Positions 22,043 through 34,572 of a DNA stretch of 64,000 nucleotides are shown here, in pieces. The stretch covers positions 11,223,248 to 11,287,247 of the forward strand of contig CM068551.1 of assembly GCA_035048495.1 (NCBI GenBank). Direction: 5' to 3'. The DNA comes from Euptelea pleiosperma (taxonomy: Eukaryota; Streptophyta; Magnoliopsida; Ranunculales; Eupteleaceae). Below the pieces are notes generated by a model. It saw nothing but the letters and a program-made list of their open reading frames with translations, did no database searches and was not told the DNA's origin. Made by a program: the position numbers and the translations under genes. Each line of letters begins with the position of its first letter. The stretch's first letter is position 1.

Positions 22043-23009
22043 CATTGTTAAATTTTGTTTTACAATGGTTATGAACCGTTGTTAAATTAGAAAACTCTTT
22101 ACAATGCTTATGAGCTGCTGCTAGATTCGATGCAGTTCAAAACCGTTGTGAAACATTTTAGCAACCGTTAACTTTTGTTTTGCAACGGTTTTGAACCGTT
22201 TTTCTACAATAGCATTAGTTCCTAATTGCAAAACTGTCTTCAACAAGCCATTGCAAATTGGCTTCTTTTTTTTATGTAGTGACCATTATGTCTTGGTCTT
22301 GGATATTCGAGTTGACCCATGGATCACGAGTTGGATGACCCACGCTGATCGTGGTAGTGTATTAGGTCCTGAGTCATGGGTCGGGTTTTCATAGAGGTTT
22401 TGGGCTTGACATCACCTATACTCAAAATAAAACCAAAACAAGAGAAATTAGGCCTTGAACTCTCTGCAACTCTTCTATGGTTGCAGATCCCTCCATTGAA
22501 TCGCTCATTAAGGTCTTTGTCGTGAACAAGACTATAAATCTATTCAAGAAATCTCTACAACTCTTCTCCACTAAAACAATTCTCATTTACAATTGTTGCT
22601 CTTAAGGTTGGTCACCATTCTCTCATAATCAATTATAAGCCTATAACATTTAAATTAATTAAGGTTTGTGTCCTGTTGTAGAGCAAAAGGCGAATGGAGA
22701 GGAGAGAAGACAAATATTTGGAGATCGGAGAGAAGACATATATTTGGAAACTAGAGAGAAGGAGATTTGGAGAGAGAGAGAGAGATGGGTGTTGAAAACA
22801 AAAGAAAGTTCCAGAGGATCATGTTTTTAATTCCTTTTAGACGACCAAACAATGAAAAAATAATTTTTTGGAAAAAAATAAATCCAAAAGTTATGACCTG
22901 AAAATGTCATAAGTCAGGCTACGTTTTTCTGTGAACCAAACCCAGTCTTAAGGAAAATAAGTTATAATTAATCTTAAGGACTATGGCCGACCTTCGGTCC
23001 TAATTATAC
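22043..23009. other. Intergenic; AACCGTTG-rich repeat and GA-rich patch, no gene
   Basis: 22035-22210 contains inverted AACCGTTG/CAACGGTT motifs, the continuation of the flank left of 2607 and probably an older DNA transposon. 22680-22790 is GA-rich with a repeated AGAGAAGA(C/G) unit. No coding region is supported. Confidence 0.4.
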
Positions 23010-23460
23010 ACAACGGCGGAGCCAGGGGGCACGTGCCCCCCTCAACTTTGAAAATCTTTTAGATAAAATAAAAATATCTGGACTGAACTTTGTATTTGAA
23101 CTTAGTGCCCCCTTTAGGTTTATTTTAGTGCCCCCTGTTAGAGGACGCTGACCATATGGATGTTTGGGCAGTCCCTATGTGACCTACAAACCAAAAATCG
23201 GCCTGAATAATGGTTTCAAACCATTGGATCTTTGTACCCCAAATATTGCTCAAATTCCACGGTTAAAAATCTACCCATGAAAACGACTCCAATTCAATGC
23301 TTAGAAATCACTAACCAGGCTAAGTTTTTGTCTATATGTTCATCTAAGGTTGCAGCAAACATCCATATGGTCAAAAATCTTTAAGAATATGCCTAGTGGC
23401 TCAATGTAGGCGTTTATTGATTGTGCCCCCGCTTGAACAAAATCTTGGCTCCGCCGCTGT
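23010..23460. mobile_element. TIR element with GGCGGAGCCA ends (host of a nested hairpin MITE)
   Basis: Termini ACAACGGCGGAGCCA (23010-23024) and the complement TGGCTCCGCCGCTGT (23446-23460) pair over 15 bp with one mismatch. Inside the left end GGGGGCACGTGCCCCC is a perfect 16-bp palindrome. The ends resemble non-autonomous hAT termini, but no 8-bp duplication could be confirmed. A family-A hairpin MITE occupies most of the interior. Confidence 0.6.
23135..23410. mobile_element. Hairpin MITE, family A, nested
   Basis: Left arm TAGAGGACGCTGACCATATGG..., right arm complement CCATATGGTCAAAAATC. It lies inside the GGCGGAGCCA element, whose GTGCCCCC motifs flank it. Confidence 0.75.
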
Positions 23461-24269
23461 ATATATTTATATAACAAAACAAGATAGTTGTCTTATCTCT
23501 TATCTTATCTTATCCGGTTTTAACAAAGCGTGGCTGAGATCTTATCCTCCAAATTGATGGTGGATCTCGGCCACTCACACCCAATTTTGGCCAATGCTTT
23601 GTCAGATAGTGCCATGGGCACGAGCCACCCACTATCTATATAACAAAATAGGGAAGTTATCTTATCCCTAATCTTATCCGGCTTCATAAGATAAAGAGTG
23701 GTTTAGATCAAATCCATCCATTTAATGTTGGACAGTCAGATCTCAACCACTCACTCCCACTCATTTATTCGCTTCATGTTATGATTTTCAGGAAAATCTG
23801 AAATTTCACTATACAGACTTGGATTTGGTGTACGTCCACCAAATATGTGCCGAATATAAATAGGGTTCATGGGCCCAAAAGTAAAGAGATTTGGACCTCC
23901 CTCATTACGTTATGTACCGTTTTAAAGCTCAGAAAATAACGATTGTTATTTTTCCATTATAACGAAAATAACGACCGTTATTTTTTGAAAAAAAATTGTT
24001 AAAAAACATATGTTATTTTTCAGTTATTTTCTGTTATAAATTTTAGTGAATATTTGAAAATCAAAATTTTAATTTTAGCACCGTTATTTTCCATTATTTC
24101 CTCCCCTTTTCCATTATATATTTTCCATTTTTTGCCATGTGCGTTACAATCTGTTATAACAGAAATAGTGGTAATGCCCCCAATCTGTTATACCGTTTGA
24201 GTGCCGAAGGCACCCAATTTTTGCAAATGCGTTTTTTGGGGAGCGCCATGGGCACGTGCCATTTACTAT
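23461..24269 (+). mobile_element. Helitron-like repeats, head-to-tail
   Basis: TCTATATAACAAAAT-type starts follow CCACCCACTA-type ends. A GTGCCATGGGCAC hairpin sits about 15 bp before the end near 23608-23632, and again in diverged form near 24245. The TC start, the terminal hairpin and a CTA-type end without duplication fit non-autonomous Helitrons. Conserved interior phrases recur (AACAAAGCGTGGCTGAGATC, GGTGGATCTC-CCACTCAC). Exact boundaries between copies are uncertain. Confidence 0.45.
23900..24215. repeat. Relative of the ATAACGG hAT MITE family
   Basis: Rich in TTATAACGG/CCGTTATTTT motifs matching the MITE at 63628-63933 (CCATTATAACG, GTTATTTTC, CCCCCAAT-TGTTATACCG). It is embedded in the Helitron-like block and its ends are not clear. 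Confidence 0.45.
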
Positions 24270-24441
24270 TCTATATAACAAAACACAGTGGTTGTCTCCT
24301 CACTTATACCTCTTCTTATAGGCATCAACAAAGAAGGGCCGAGATCTAATCCTCCCCCAAATGGACGGTGGATCTCAGCCACTCACCTGATTTTGGCAAA
24401 TTCTTTGTCGAGGAGTGATGATGGCATGGGGCACCCACTAG
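24270..24441 (+). mobile_element. Short Helitron-like element
   Basis: Starts TCTATATAACAAAAC and ends GGGCACCCACTAG followed by T, as Helitron termini do (TC...CTAG|T). It is 172 bp and non-coding, with a weak subterminal hairpin. Confidence 0.45.
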
Positions 24442-24462
24442 TATATATATATATATATATAT
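24442..24462. repeat. (TA)n microsatellite
   Basis: Ten TA units immediately after the Helitron-like end. Confidence 0.85.
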
Positions 24463-24650
24463 CTCAAGATCATGGGACAAATTTTTTAACAACTTTGGCG
24501 TATCCACATGGAAGATGAATCAATGGCTATTTTTGGTGAGGATGATCTCCTCGCCATATAGATCACCCTATAAAAAATCAGCACATCCTGAAATTCCTAA
24601 CCCCATCCAATGTGGTTTCCAAGACCGTCCTCGTAAAATTAAAAGTCATC

Positions 24651-24712
24651 CCATTCCAAAACTTCTAATTTATATATAGGCCATTCCAAAACTTCTAATT
24701 TATATATAGGCC
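24651..24712. repeat. Two-copy tandem duplication, ~32 bp
   Basis: CCATTCCAAAACTTCTAATT and the following TATATATAGG occur twice in direct succession, identical. Confidence 0.85.
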
Positions 24713-25166
24713 TGTGCCATCCAGCCATCTAGAACCAAGGACGCCACGAGGCCACCTAGGGATGATAGCATCACTACCGCTCTCTTGATATGTGATTTTG
24801 ATTACGACCGACATGAATGGTCGGCAAAAAGTTCTGGAAAATGATAACACCATCGCATCTAGGTAGAGACTTTTGGATGCTCTTTTAGATCAGTGTGGTG
24901 ATCAACTCGAGCACCTTTCAGATTATTCATCTCGAGGACCAAAAGTGATATTGAAAGAGCTTATATTCCATGCATGTTATGCAATTGCATAGAAGCTAAT
25001 TAATCTTGTTCCCATTAGTAGCTTCACTATGAGCAAAATCATCCATTTTGGACAATCTTGGATGAATCACAGTTAAGAAATGTTTCTGTTTATGTCTCTA
25101 ATAAGTTCATTGTCGATCAACTGATGAGAATCATGTAATTGGTGTGATAGATCTCTGAATTGGACT
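24713..25166. other. Intergenic, no gene
   Basis: Downstream side of the lipid-transfer protein gene. There is no ORF of note. Confidence 0.35.
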
Positions 25167-25249
25167 ATTATAGCTTCAAAATGATTTGATTTTGATCCCC
25201 AAAATCATTATAGCTTCAAAATGATTTGATTTTGATCCCCAAAATCATC
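25167..25249. repeat. Two-copy tandem duplication, ~41 bp
   Basis: A unit beginning ATTATAGCTTCAAAATGATT and ending CCCCAAAATC is present twice without change. Confidence 0.85.
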
Positions 25250-25390
25250 AAATCATCACCTGCTCATTTGTAGGACACCATCTCAGTCAATATATAGTGC
25301 GCCCACATTTCTAAACTTCTGAGGTGGTCAACCCATGTGAATCCAACCACAGACCATGCAAACACACCAAGTCGTCCAAAAAAGCTAGCT

Positions 25391-25413
25391 GAGAGAGAGA
25401 GAGAGAGAGAGAG
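25391..25413. repeat. (GA)n microsatellite
   Basis: About eleven uninterrupted GA units. Confidence 0.85.
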
Positions 25414-25614
25414 CTACTATCAACTATATATTTCCATTTATTTAACATGACATACCAACTTTGATTACAAAAAAAAAACATGACATACCAACTTACAACA
25501 TAACAGATAGCTCAATATTCTAGCGTCTAAGGCTCTCGAATGAGAGACTATGCTTTATCTTACTAAACATTAAGTGCAGCAGTTGATCAGGTAGACACTC
25601 AAGATGCACCTCGT

Positions 25615-25620
25615 TTTATT
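25615..25620 (-). other. Polyadenylation signal of the lipid-transfer gene
   Basis: AATAAA on the minus strand about 25 nt after the predicted stop at 25646-25648. It fits a short 3' UTR. Confidence 0.5.
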
Positions 25621-25645
25621 GCCCGGCCCCCTTAAAGCCTCCAAC

Positions 25646-26094
25646 TTATGGGATCCTGTATAAAGAGAAAAATGAACTTGGAGAATGATTTTTGGAGGAA
25701 AAAAAAAAAAACAAAAGAAAGAAAACAGTGGAGTAATTAATGGGACTCACGAGTTGCAGTCGAAGTTCTTAGAGATAGGGAAGGGGAGTGGACTGCTGCA
25801 CTTGCCGGGGAGTGCAGTGATTGCTGCATCCTTTATGTTTGTGTAGCGAGCTGCTGCCTGCTTAATGCAGGAGCATGTTTGGCGCTTGTCTGGGGTCGTG
25901 TTGGCCATCCCCTTGAGTTTCTTCACCCCATCGCAACATGCTTCAACTGGCTCAGCTACAGCTCCTGTCAGGTAAGTGGTGCACTGGACCAAGTTCTTGT
26001 CAACGTCTGCACAGTTTATGGCGGCTTGACCAGGCTCCACCATTAATTGAACCATGGCTAGCACCACCATGACACATATGACCACTCCTTTCAT
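25646..26094 (-). CDS. Non-specific lipid-transfer protein, type 1
   Basis: Secreted carrier of fatty acids and phospholipids that acts in the apoplast and cuticle. Residues 1-24 are a hydrophobic signal peptide (MKGVVICVMVVLAMVQLMV...GQA). The mature chain has the eight-cysteine pattern at residues 28, 38, 53, 54, 74, 76, 99 and 113 (C-X9-C-X14-CC-X19-CXC-X22-C-X13-C), the type-1 spacing. The uninterrupted frame stops at 25747, but that stop overlaps a strong donor (TC|GTGAGT, intron from 25750). The acceptor CTTTATACAG ends at 25656, and splicing gives CNS-I-P-stop (exon 2: 25646-25655). Type-1 genes often have an intron just before the stop, so a 117-aa product from 25751-26094 plus 25646-25655 is preferred. 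The frame is intact, with a TATA box and poly(A) signal in place. It is the only compact intact host gene in the first half of the window. Confidence 0.93.
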
Positions 26095-26181
26095 CTTTCC
26101 TTCTACGAAATGTATGTACGTGTTTGTGTTTGTGGTTACTTTCTGTGCGTATGGGATTCCTAGAGGAGAGGTTTAGGGGGG

Positions 26182-26189
26182 TATATATA
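26182..26189 (-). promoter_or_regulatory. TATA box of the lipid-transfer gene
   Basis: The minus strand reads CTATATATACCCCCC, with TATATATA about 90 bp upstream of the ATG. It is well placed for a short 5' UTR. Confidence 0.7.
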
Positions 26190-26239
26190 GCTGTTAACGT
26201 GAATGCGTCCATCTTAGTTGCCGTCACCACTTTTTGGCT

Positions 26240-26864
26240 TCTCCTTTAACTTAAACTTGGCACTACTTACCTAAAATAGTAAAGCTGATGTTTGAGTTGT
26301 GTTTTTTTCTTCCCTGTTTTTGTTGGTATTTTAGCTTTTAAGCCTTGAGAAATCGGCAGCTTCTGCCTCTACTTGGGTAACTCACGGTACCTTTATCTAT
26401 TTTTAGAAGAATAGATGTCAAAGGACTGGAGTGACATATCTTCTTAATTTAGAGTACGTGTTGATTTCTTTTAAAAATGTGATAACTTTGAAGGATGTCA
26501 CATTGCCACATATGCCTTTACTATAAATTATTTCCTTTGTGTACACGTACTCCTTCTTGTACACGTACACCCCGTAGACACATGTTTGTGTTTTAGACTC
26601 AGGAGTACTCCGGATTCCATAGGTCTGGGTCCTTGCCCCATTGCTTGGAACACATTTGTAGGCGTCTTCGTTAAGTCCATGATGGGGGAAGAAACATAAC
26701 ACGGTAGGTTGGGCGTGCTTAACTTTTATAGCGTTCCCGGGTGGATCTTGGAACCTATTCTGGATTTTCAGTAGGTTTCTAGAAAAACCCTAATTTTTTT
26801 TTCTCAACAGGAATCTACCTCGGGTTGCATGTCAATCTCACAACCCAAATTAAATCGTAGCGCA
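26240..26864. other. Upstream region of the lipid-transfer gene; no gene
   Basis: No supported ORF. A short repeat of GTGTACACGTAC-type sequence lies near 26538-26570. It runs into the minisatellite. Confidence 0.35.
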
Positions 26865-28745
26865 TGAGAATCTTCTAGGCCCAAAGCTAAGCAATGACCA
26901 AGATCAGGCCACTTAAGCCCTAGAGAAGATCTACGCCAAAATATTAAGCCCTAACCAAGATCTAACCACTCAAGCCCTATAGATGATCTAGGCCCAAGCC
27001 CTGACCAAGATCAGGCTACTCAAGCCCTATAGTTGATCTAGGACCAAAGTTAAGCCTTCACCTAGATCTGGCCACTAAAGCCCTAGAGATAATCGAAGTC
27101 AAAAGTTAAGCCCTGACCAAGATCGGGCTACTCAATCGAAGTTGATTTAGGCCAAAAATTAAACCCTGACTAAGATCAGGCTACTCATGCCCTAGATATG
27201 ATCTAAGCCCAAAGTTTAGCCCTGACATAGATCAAGCTACTCAAACCCTGGAGATGATCCGATCCAGACCCAAAGTTATTAAGCCCTAACAAAGATCAGG
27301 CTACTCGAGCCCTAGAGATGATCTAGGCCCAAAGTTAAGCCAAGACCAAGATTAGGCCACTCGAGAGCCCTAAAAACGATCTTGGCCAGAAGCTAAGCCC
27401 TGGCCAGGATCAAGCCACTAAAGCCCTAGAGATGATATAGGCCCAAAGTTATGTTCTGACCTAGATTTGAGTACTCAAACTTTAGAGATGATCTAGGCCC
27501 AAAGTTAAGCCCTAACCAAGATTAGGCTACTCACGCCCTAGAGATGATCTATCTCCCACATACTCACGTACGGGTATGGGTGGTCTTGGAGTCACCTTTG
27601 AGGATGGCAATTGCAAGGTGCTTGGGGTCTTGGCGGCTAACTTGGGAGTTGTAACTAACTTCTTGGCTGAATGCTATACGATCTAGGCCCAAAGTTAAGC
27701 CATGACCAAGATCAGGCCAATCTAGGCCTAGAAATTATATAGGCCCAAAATCTAAGCCATGATCAAGATCATGCCACTCATCAAGCCCTAGAGATGATCT
27801 ACGCCAAAAGTTAAACTTGACCTAGATTAGGCCACTCAGGCCCTAGAGATGATATAGGCCCAACGTTAAGACCTAACCTAGATCAGGTCATGCACCCAAG
27901 CCCTAGAGATTATCTAGGCCCAAAGTTAAGCCTGTAGAGAAGATCCAGGCCCAAAGTCCTGGGCATGATCTAGGGACCAAAATTGTGACTAAGATCGGGC
28001 CAAGAAGCCCTAGAGAAGATCTAGGCCCAAAGTACAAACTCGATCTAGGCACCAAAGCCCTTAACAAGAATAAGCCACTCAATCCTAAAACTGATTTATG
28101 CCGAAAGGTAGTCCCTGACCAAGATCACGTTACTCAAGCCTTGGAGATGATCTAAGCCCAAAGTTAAGCCCTGATCTAATCGGGCTACTAAATCCCTAGA
28201 ATATTGATCTAGACCCAAAGTTAGACCCTTATCAAGATAGGGCCACTCAAGACCTACAAATGATCTTGGCCCAAATTTAAGCCCTGCCAAGATCCATTCA
28301 AGCCCTAGAAACAATGTAGGCCCAAAGCTAAGCCCTGGCCATGATCAGGTCACTTAAGCCCTAGAGATGATTTAACCAAAAGTTAAGTGCTGGCCAAGAT
28401 CAGGCCACTCATGATCTAGGCCCAAATTTAAGCCCTGGCCAAATCAGACCATTCAAGCCTTAGAATGATCTAGGCCCAAAGTTAAGCCCTGACCAAATCA
28501 GGCCACTCAAGCCCGAGAAACAATCTAGACCCAAAGCTAAGCCATGACCGAGATCAGGCCACTTAAGCCCTAGAGAAGATCTAGGCAAAAATTAAAGCCC
28601 TGGCCAAGATCAAGCCACTCAAGCCCAAGCCCTAGAAATGATATCTCGGCCCAAAGTTAAGCCTCGACCTAGATTAGACCACTCAAGTGCTTGAGAAGAT
28701 CTAGGTCCAAAGTTAATCCCTAACCAAAATATGGTTAATCAAGCC
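26865..28745. repeat. Degenerate minisatellite, ~56-60-bp units
   Basis: About thirty imperfect copies of a unit reading GATCTAGGCCCAAAGTTAAG, then CCCTGACCAAGATCAGGC, then CACTCAAGCCCTAGAGAT. Units vary by substitutions and short deletions, which argues for an old array. A unique stretch of about 130 bp at about 27548-27680 interrupts it. No frame stays open across units, so it is not a repeat protein. Confidence 0.9.
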
Positions 28746-29335
28746 CTGGTTACACAGAATTGTGCTGAACTTCACATATTATTTCACCCACGGACCCAAA
28801 TAATAAACCATTAAAAGAGAATAACATAAACACCTTACCTTACAAGGGAGGAGAGTGCCAAAAGGACCACAACAGTGTATCGACCTATTTTTGGCTCTAT
28901 TATAGTGTTAGGATAATTATCTAAACCCGATTCTTACACCCAGTGGTGGGCTGATCACATGGAGATCATAACCAATTCCGATAATTTTAACCATACAAAA
29001 AGTCGACCTAAAGTGAGTTTAATTGGATGGTGCAGATTTTTCCAATTCAACTTTCATGAGGCTTGGAATATCAAAAGAGTCATGATCACATGGTCCGGGA
29101 TCTATGGACGTGTCATGGTGCATGGTGGTGTCACTTTTTCATTGGTCAAGTGTACTCGACTTCTTAAATAATTAATTAACTAGAACTTAAAACTGATTTG
29201 CACCTAACTCAAGGTACAATTAATTTTGAGAACAAGGCTTTTGAACATGGTTCGAAGTCTCGGCCAATCCTGTTCTAGATTGGGCGATCCGGATCAGGAT
29301 CAGAAGCCACCAGTCTAAACGATACCAGGTTCATC
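28746..29335. other. Intergenic between minisatellite and LTR nest; no gene
   Basis: A 70-codon frame at 28959-29171 has no motif. Nothing else was recognised. Confidence 0.35.
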
Positions 29336-30747
29336 TCGCTTATAATACCCCCGAACTTTCGTTCTAGGGTATTATGGTGATTTCACAAAAAAAAAAAAAA
29401 ACATTCAGACTTCGTTGTTATATTTATGTTTATATATCATGTATGAACATGTATATCAAATTTGATTTTATTCTGACAATTTTTAAAAATTAGGATTTTG
29501 GAGGACCCGCAAGAGTAGATTAAAACTCTTCTAGAAAATTCTTTTGACCTCCGATCGACAAATGAACAGTTCCAACACGATCTTATACTATAGATCCTAA
29601 ATTTTTAATAATATGATCAACTTTATTTTCTTTATTTTTAGGTTAAATTTTAGTGGGACCCGTGTTTAGGATTTCTAGACCTTGTAAAAGGACTTTAAAG
29701 CTGTAACTAACATTTTTGAAAAAAATTATATTTTGTAATTTTTAAAATTTTCCCACCATTTTATACTTATAAAATATTAAATTTTATTTTTTAATAAATT
29801 TGAAATAAGTACGGGACCCGCAGAACAAGTTTCGAGTCAATCCGATGAAAGGTTAACCCTTTTTCAGGACTTTGACCAATTACTGAAATTTTGAGTATTA
29901 GAATATTTTATTTGAATTTTAAGTGTGTGACAAGTGTCAACATCTTATTAATTATGAACTTTTAAATTATATGATATGATTAATATGAATTAATGAATAA
30001 ATGTTGTGTATTAATATATTATAAAGTATACTTTAATGCTCATATATATTAATTATATCAAACCATCACATTTAAGAGAATATTACATAATTATAAATAA
30101 TAACTATTTTAATTATTAATATAAGTAATTATATTATTAATTAAGTTACAATTGTTGGGTGGGCCCGTATGGCCAATTTAGAGTCCTTTCGGGCTTAAGA
30201 ATAGCCTTAATTGAAGCTTAGTTGGTACCCATTAGCTTGGGGCCCATTTTTAACCTACTATTAATTCAAAATATGAGTTTTGGAGGGTTGAAAAAGTCAC
30301 CCCTTTAAGAGCTACGAATTTCACTCATTCCCTTTTGTTGCTCAACAACTTAAGAGAAACCCTCTCAATTCAAATTTCAAACCTTCCTACCCTTATGTTA
30401 TTTAAACAAGGCAACCCAATAAAATTTTCAATAGCCAATCTTTTTGGATCCCATTTTTGTTTTCAAAAACCTCTCTTCTCTCTCCTCAATTATTTTCTCT
30501 TTTATCTCTTTAAGCTTCCATTAAAAACTCATCACAAAACTCCATTAAAGAAGTGTGAGAGCTTCGATTAAGCCTTCATCCGAACTCTGATCGAACTCGA
30601 AGTAGAAGGGAGAATTGAAGAGGACACCAAGTAGAACAACATACTCCGATGACAGTCCGATCCGACCACTTTCAAATTTGGAGAAAATTTTTATTTTCTA
30701 TTGAAGAGAACCTAAAAGGTGTGTGATAACCAAGAGTAATCTTGTCA

Positions 30748-33700
30748 TGTCACGCCCCGATTCTGGGTACCCAGATCCGACCCAAGAATCTATGGGTCGA
30801 CCCTTACCCACAATCGAGACATGATTAAAAACAAGAGCACTCCCTCATTCGGTATGGATATAAAATCAGATTAAAAATGACATTTCGACCATTCAACGCA
30901 GAAAGTTCACACCAACTATTAATCAAAGTTCAACATAGTGCGGAAGCAAAATTTTCTTCTTTATCCTTGTAAAGTAAATAAATAACCTTTCAATCAAACT
31001 TTAGTAGTTCATCGGCCATTAATTCGTGAACAATTAGATGATGGCGAACGGATATATTTCTCCTTTGAGTCTCCGTTTGATTCTCGTAGTATGTTCTCCG
31101 GTATGGGATTAGGTACTTGCTCCTTGTGATTTGCGGCGTGGATCGATGGATCGTTACTTTCTATTTACTGTAGGTCTGGGTCCTCCACTTGTTTCTTAAT
31201 CCGTCCATGGTTATTTATTATAGATATTTTCCATCGTGCATATCACCTCTTGACCTTCTAACTCCGCAATGATACACAGTCTTATGATTCTGACTCTGTT
31301 AAGAATCTCAAATGCCTACGCACTCCAGCACGAGGCACTAGGTAAAAGATATGGTAACCTGCAAGGGAAGTAGTATCTGACATCCTTCTCTATATGAGCA
31401 TCACCAAAATTCGCCAATTAAACAACGGAATTATATAACACTAAAGTAAATGCAAGCACGCTATCCTCGGGGGATAAAAGATACAAATAAGGACAACAAT
31501 GTTCACCCTATCATTCAGCCCATAAACATGAAGGATCGGTAAACCTCTAACATAAGGGTCCCCTATGAAATAATATTTTTATTACACTTACCTCATTACG
31601 TCCATGAATCTGTTAGGTCTGATCTTCGGTCAGTAACTGACCACGATGATTGGTCCTTGCATGATGTTGAGGTACGAAAATACCTAAAAAGATTATACAA
31701 GAAAAGTTTTATGTCTATATACGTCCAGGTACCTAACCAGCCCATTTGTGTGGTCCAAAATCAATGTTAATTCAGTACTACCTTCAGCACTACTAAGATA
31801 GGACAGATTTGTCCTAAGATGGGTCGTACAATATCAATTAACAATTATGATTTATGTTGATTAAGGAACTACATCCTTAGTAGTCTAGTTCATTAGATGA
31901 GAACTTTCTAGTGTCTAACAATAGTTCAAATCAGTGTATCCATCCGATCGGGCTTTAAAACATGATCTGATCACTTTCATCCCACACCAACAAGGCCGTC
32001 CAAGCCGTGGCCAGTGCCATGGTCCCCTATATTATAACTAGTCAAGTGTTGAGAAGGCCCGCATTCCTTTATTTGTTTTTCTATTAGGAACTCACACAGA
32101 CTTAACATTTGTTGTGATTCCATTATATATCTGGATTTCCACATTCACCCGGTCAATATCCAATGTCAACCTTCGATTCCATCTACTACAAATCAAACCA
32201 TGGCTGGACCTTTTAGTCTAAGTCACTGACTTTCACAGGGTTCATGGCAACCCTAGTAGGATGTTCCTGGCATGAACCACTGACCAACTTAGATCTCCTT
32301 CCATAGATTGGTAAGTTGGATATCTTTGACTTTAATGATTTTAACATGCAATACTCTATACATACGCACCCCCCAAGGCATAATCAGTTCTCCAATAAGT
32401 ATCACTTTCTCAACATAATCACTTTAGTCCAACTCAAAAGAAATTAACAATTTATAACGTCTTAATCAAATCCAATTCAAACAATTCCAACGACCAACAA
32501 CAACAAAATGGAGTCAATCAGTGAAGAGAAGCAACTTTCGAGGTTTACGTCTCCACTACGTAATCGTTGCTCGAGGGATCGCAAGCATATCCCACGACGT
32601 ACTCCACTTCATCCCCACTTGTCTTATCCATCATTGAGGGTGTATGATTACCTACAAGTTTACCTGTTTGCAATCGTGAGCTAACGCTCAATAGTTCCAC
32701 AACGTACCCGAAACAATGATGGGAATCTGATCATCCATAATATTCAATATATGTTATAAGCAAATGACCCAACAATAGTAACATTAGTGAAGGGCATGGT
32801 TATGAGCCACACCCATCCTTTATCACCTCATATTATAGTTTCCACCAAGGGTCCACGTTTTTCCTACCAAGGGTCATCTCCATTCCCATCCCGGGTCCTA
32901 CTTGTTGGACCAACCATCTATACCAGCTTCGCAAAATAGCATTCATGGCACTTCAAATATTCAGCATTTCAGATCGTAACATGAGATACAATAAGAATAG
33001 AACATGCCGCGTATCATACTAGAATTCATAATACTCATCCCATTTAATCCCTACATGCAAAAGCATTTATTTACATCACATGAAATACTACGGAATAATT
33101 TTTATTATTATTCAAGGTACCTACTTGTAGGAGTAGTGTGCATTTTTGCCCAGTGCCAGAGGAACCTACGAGTGCAATTAGTCTCCATCGCTCCCTTTCA
33201 TTTCTCTAATGTTTTTTCTACACTCAATTTCTCATCTTTCTTATATATGGCAATTTGGCAGCGTTTTAGAATGGTAGGTTGTCCCTTTACTCTCCATGTG
33301 ATTCCTCTCTAGTAGATCTCGTGTGTGTGTGTTTTTTTTTTGTGATGGAAGGTTTGTCCATGAAGGTAGAGTATCTAGTGAGGGTTTCTAAGGTCAGGAT
33401 CTAATGGGGTAGCTGCCTAAATGGGAAGGGTGCTAGGCTTTACATGTACACATTCCATTCCTATGGTGAGAAAGAATTGTCAACGTATTATGGAGGGCTA
33501 CACGGTCAACATTTCATTTCCTAATATGTAAATGAAGTTTCTAATTAATGATCTTATTATATTATATTTGTAAGGTTTCTATTGATAGTTTTTCTAAACT
33601 AGGTAAGTATTAAATGATAATCTGCAATATCTAGGTAGGTTTTCTAATTCTTACCTATTTCAAATGTTATGGTAAGGTGTCTTGCATATTATATCATGGA

Positions 33701-34257
33701 TTCTATTCTTTGTAGAAAATGTGTGGTTTAGTGGGGTCCACATATTGATTATAATATGTCACTTAGAATACAAGGGTATGCATGCATGAATATTTTGTTG
33801 ATATTTAAGTAATTCCATATATTGTTTATGAGCATGGTTTCATTGACGGGTGGTTATTCCAGTCCTCATTAGATGACGTATGTTACCGAGAATATATCCA
33901 AAGTGTACTACTCTAGTGCTCCTTAGGTGTGCAACTAATTATAATACTTATTGGTTTGCTAATGAGTTACGTGAATCGTGAAGAAGTGTGCGACTACTCT
34001 CTATTATTCGGTAAATAGTCAAATAGTCATAATGCCGGTCAAGTCTATACGGGGTGATCGACGATCACGCACGGGCACTACCGATTATGAAATTGTTTGA
34101 TTCACAGTTGCTATTAGTGTATAAGACGCAAGGCATGCATAAAAAAGAAAAAGCCAATAAAGATGAAACGAAGTAAAATAAAATAGAAAAATGATGAAAG
34201 AGTCTCAAATTTCATAATTTATGGAAATACCCCTAGACAAAAGTTCATGGTATTACA
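30748..34257 (-). repeat. 3' LTR of the LARD-like element
   Basis: 3510 bp. It keeps about 290 bp (about 32250-32540) that is absent from the partner, where GGCAGTCCCTAATGGAGG marks a deletion junction near 38165. ORFs within are short and motif-free. Confidence 0.95.
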
Positions 34258-34282
34258 ATCTACCCCCCTTAAAATAAATTTC
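34258..34282 (-). other. Polypurine tract of the LARD-like element
   Basis: The minus strand reads TTTTAAGGGGGGTAGAT directly before the LTR start TGTAATACC, a classical plus-strand priming tract. Confidence 0.8.
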
Positions 34283-34482
34283 GTCCTCAAAATTAACTTC
34301 AGTACTCTACTATTGCACACTCTGATATTAGGTCTCATAAAGTGTGCTTTTAAGTATCCGTTAAAGTGTCAAATAGGTGTATGAATTTCACAAATCATAC
34401 GATTAGGTTAATAGTCCAGGTACATCAAAGTCGAACATAGAATACTAGAATCTAGCAGTGTCATCATAATGGTCTCCTTGCC

Positions 34483-34572
34483 TAAAGTGAGACCAACCCT
34501 GTTTACGAGACCAACTCTGTTTATGGGACCGACGCTGTTTATGGTACCAATTTTATTTGTGGGACCAACCTG
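34483..34572. repeat. GGGACCAACCCTGTTTAT minisatellite, left part
   Basis: About five degenerate copies of an 18-bp unit. Further copies lie at 36175-36235, so the array was separated by later insertion. Confidence 0.75.

Noticed and set aside
26865..28745. Direct repeats considered as a CRISPR array
   Set aside because: Degenerate contiguous units without spacers, in a plant nuclear context.
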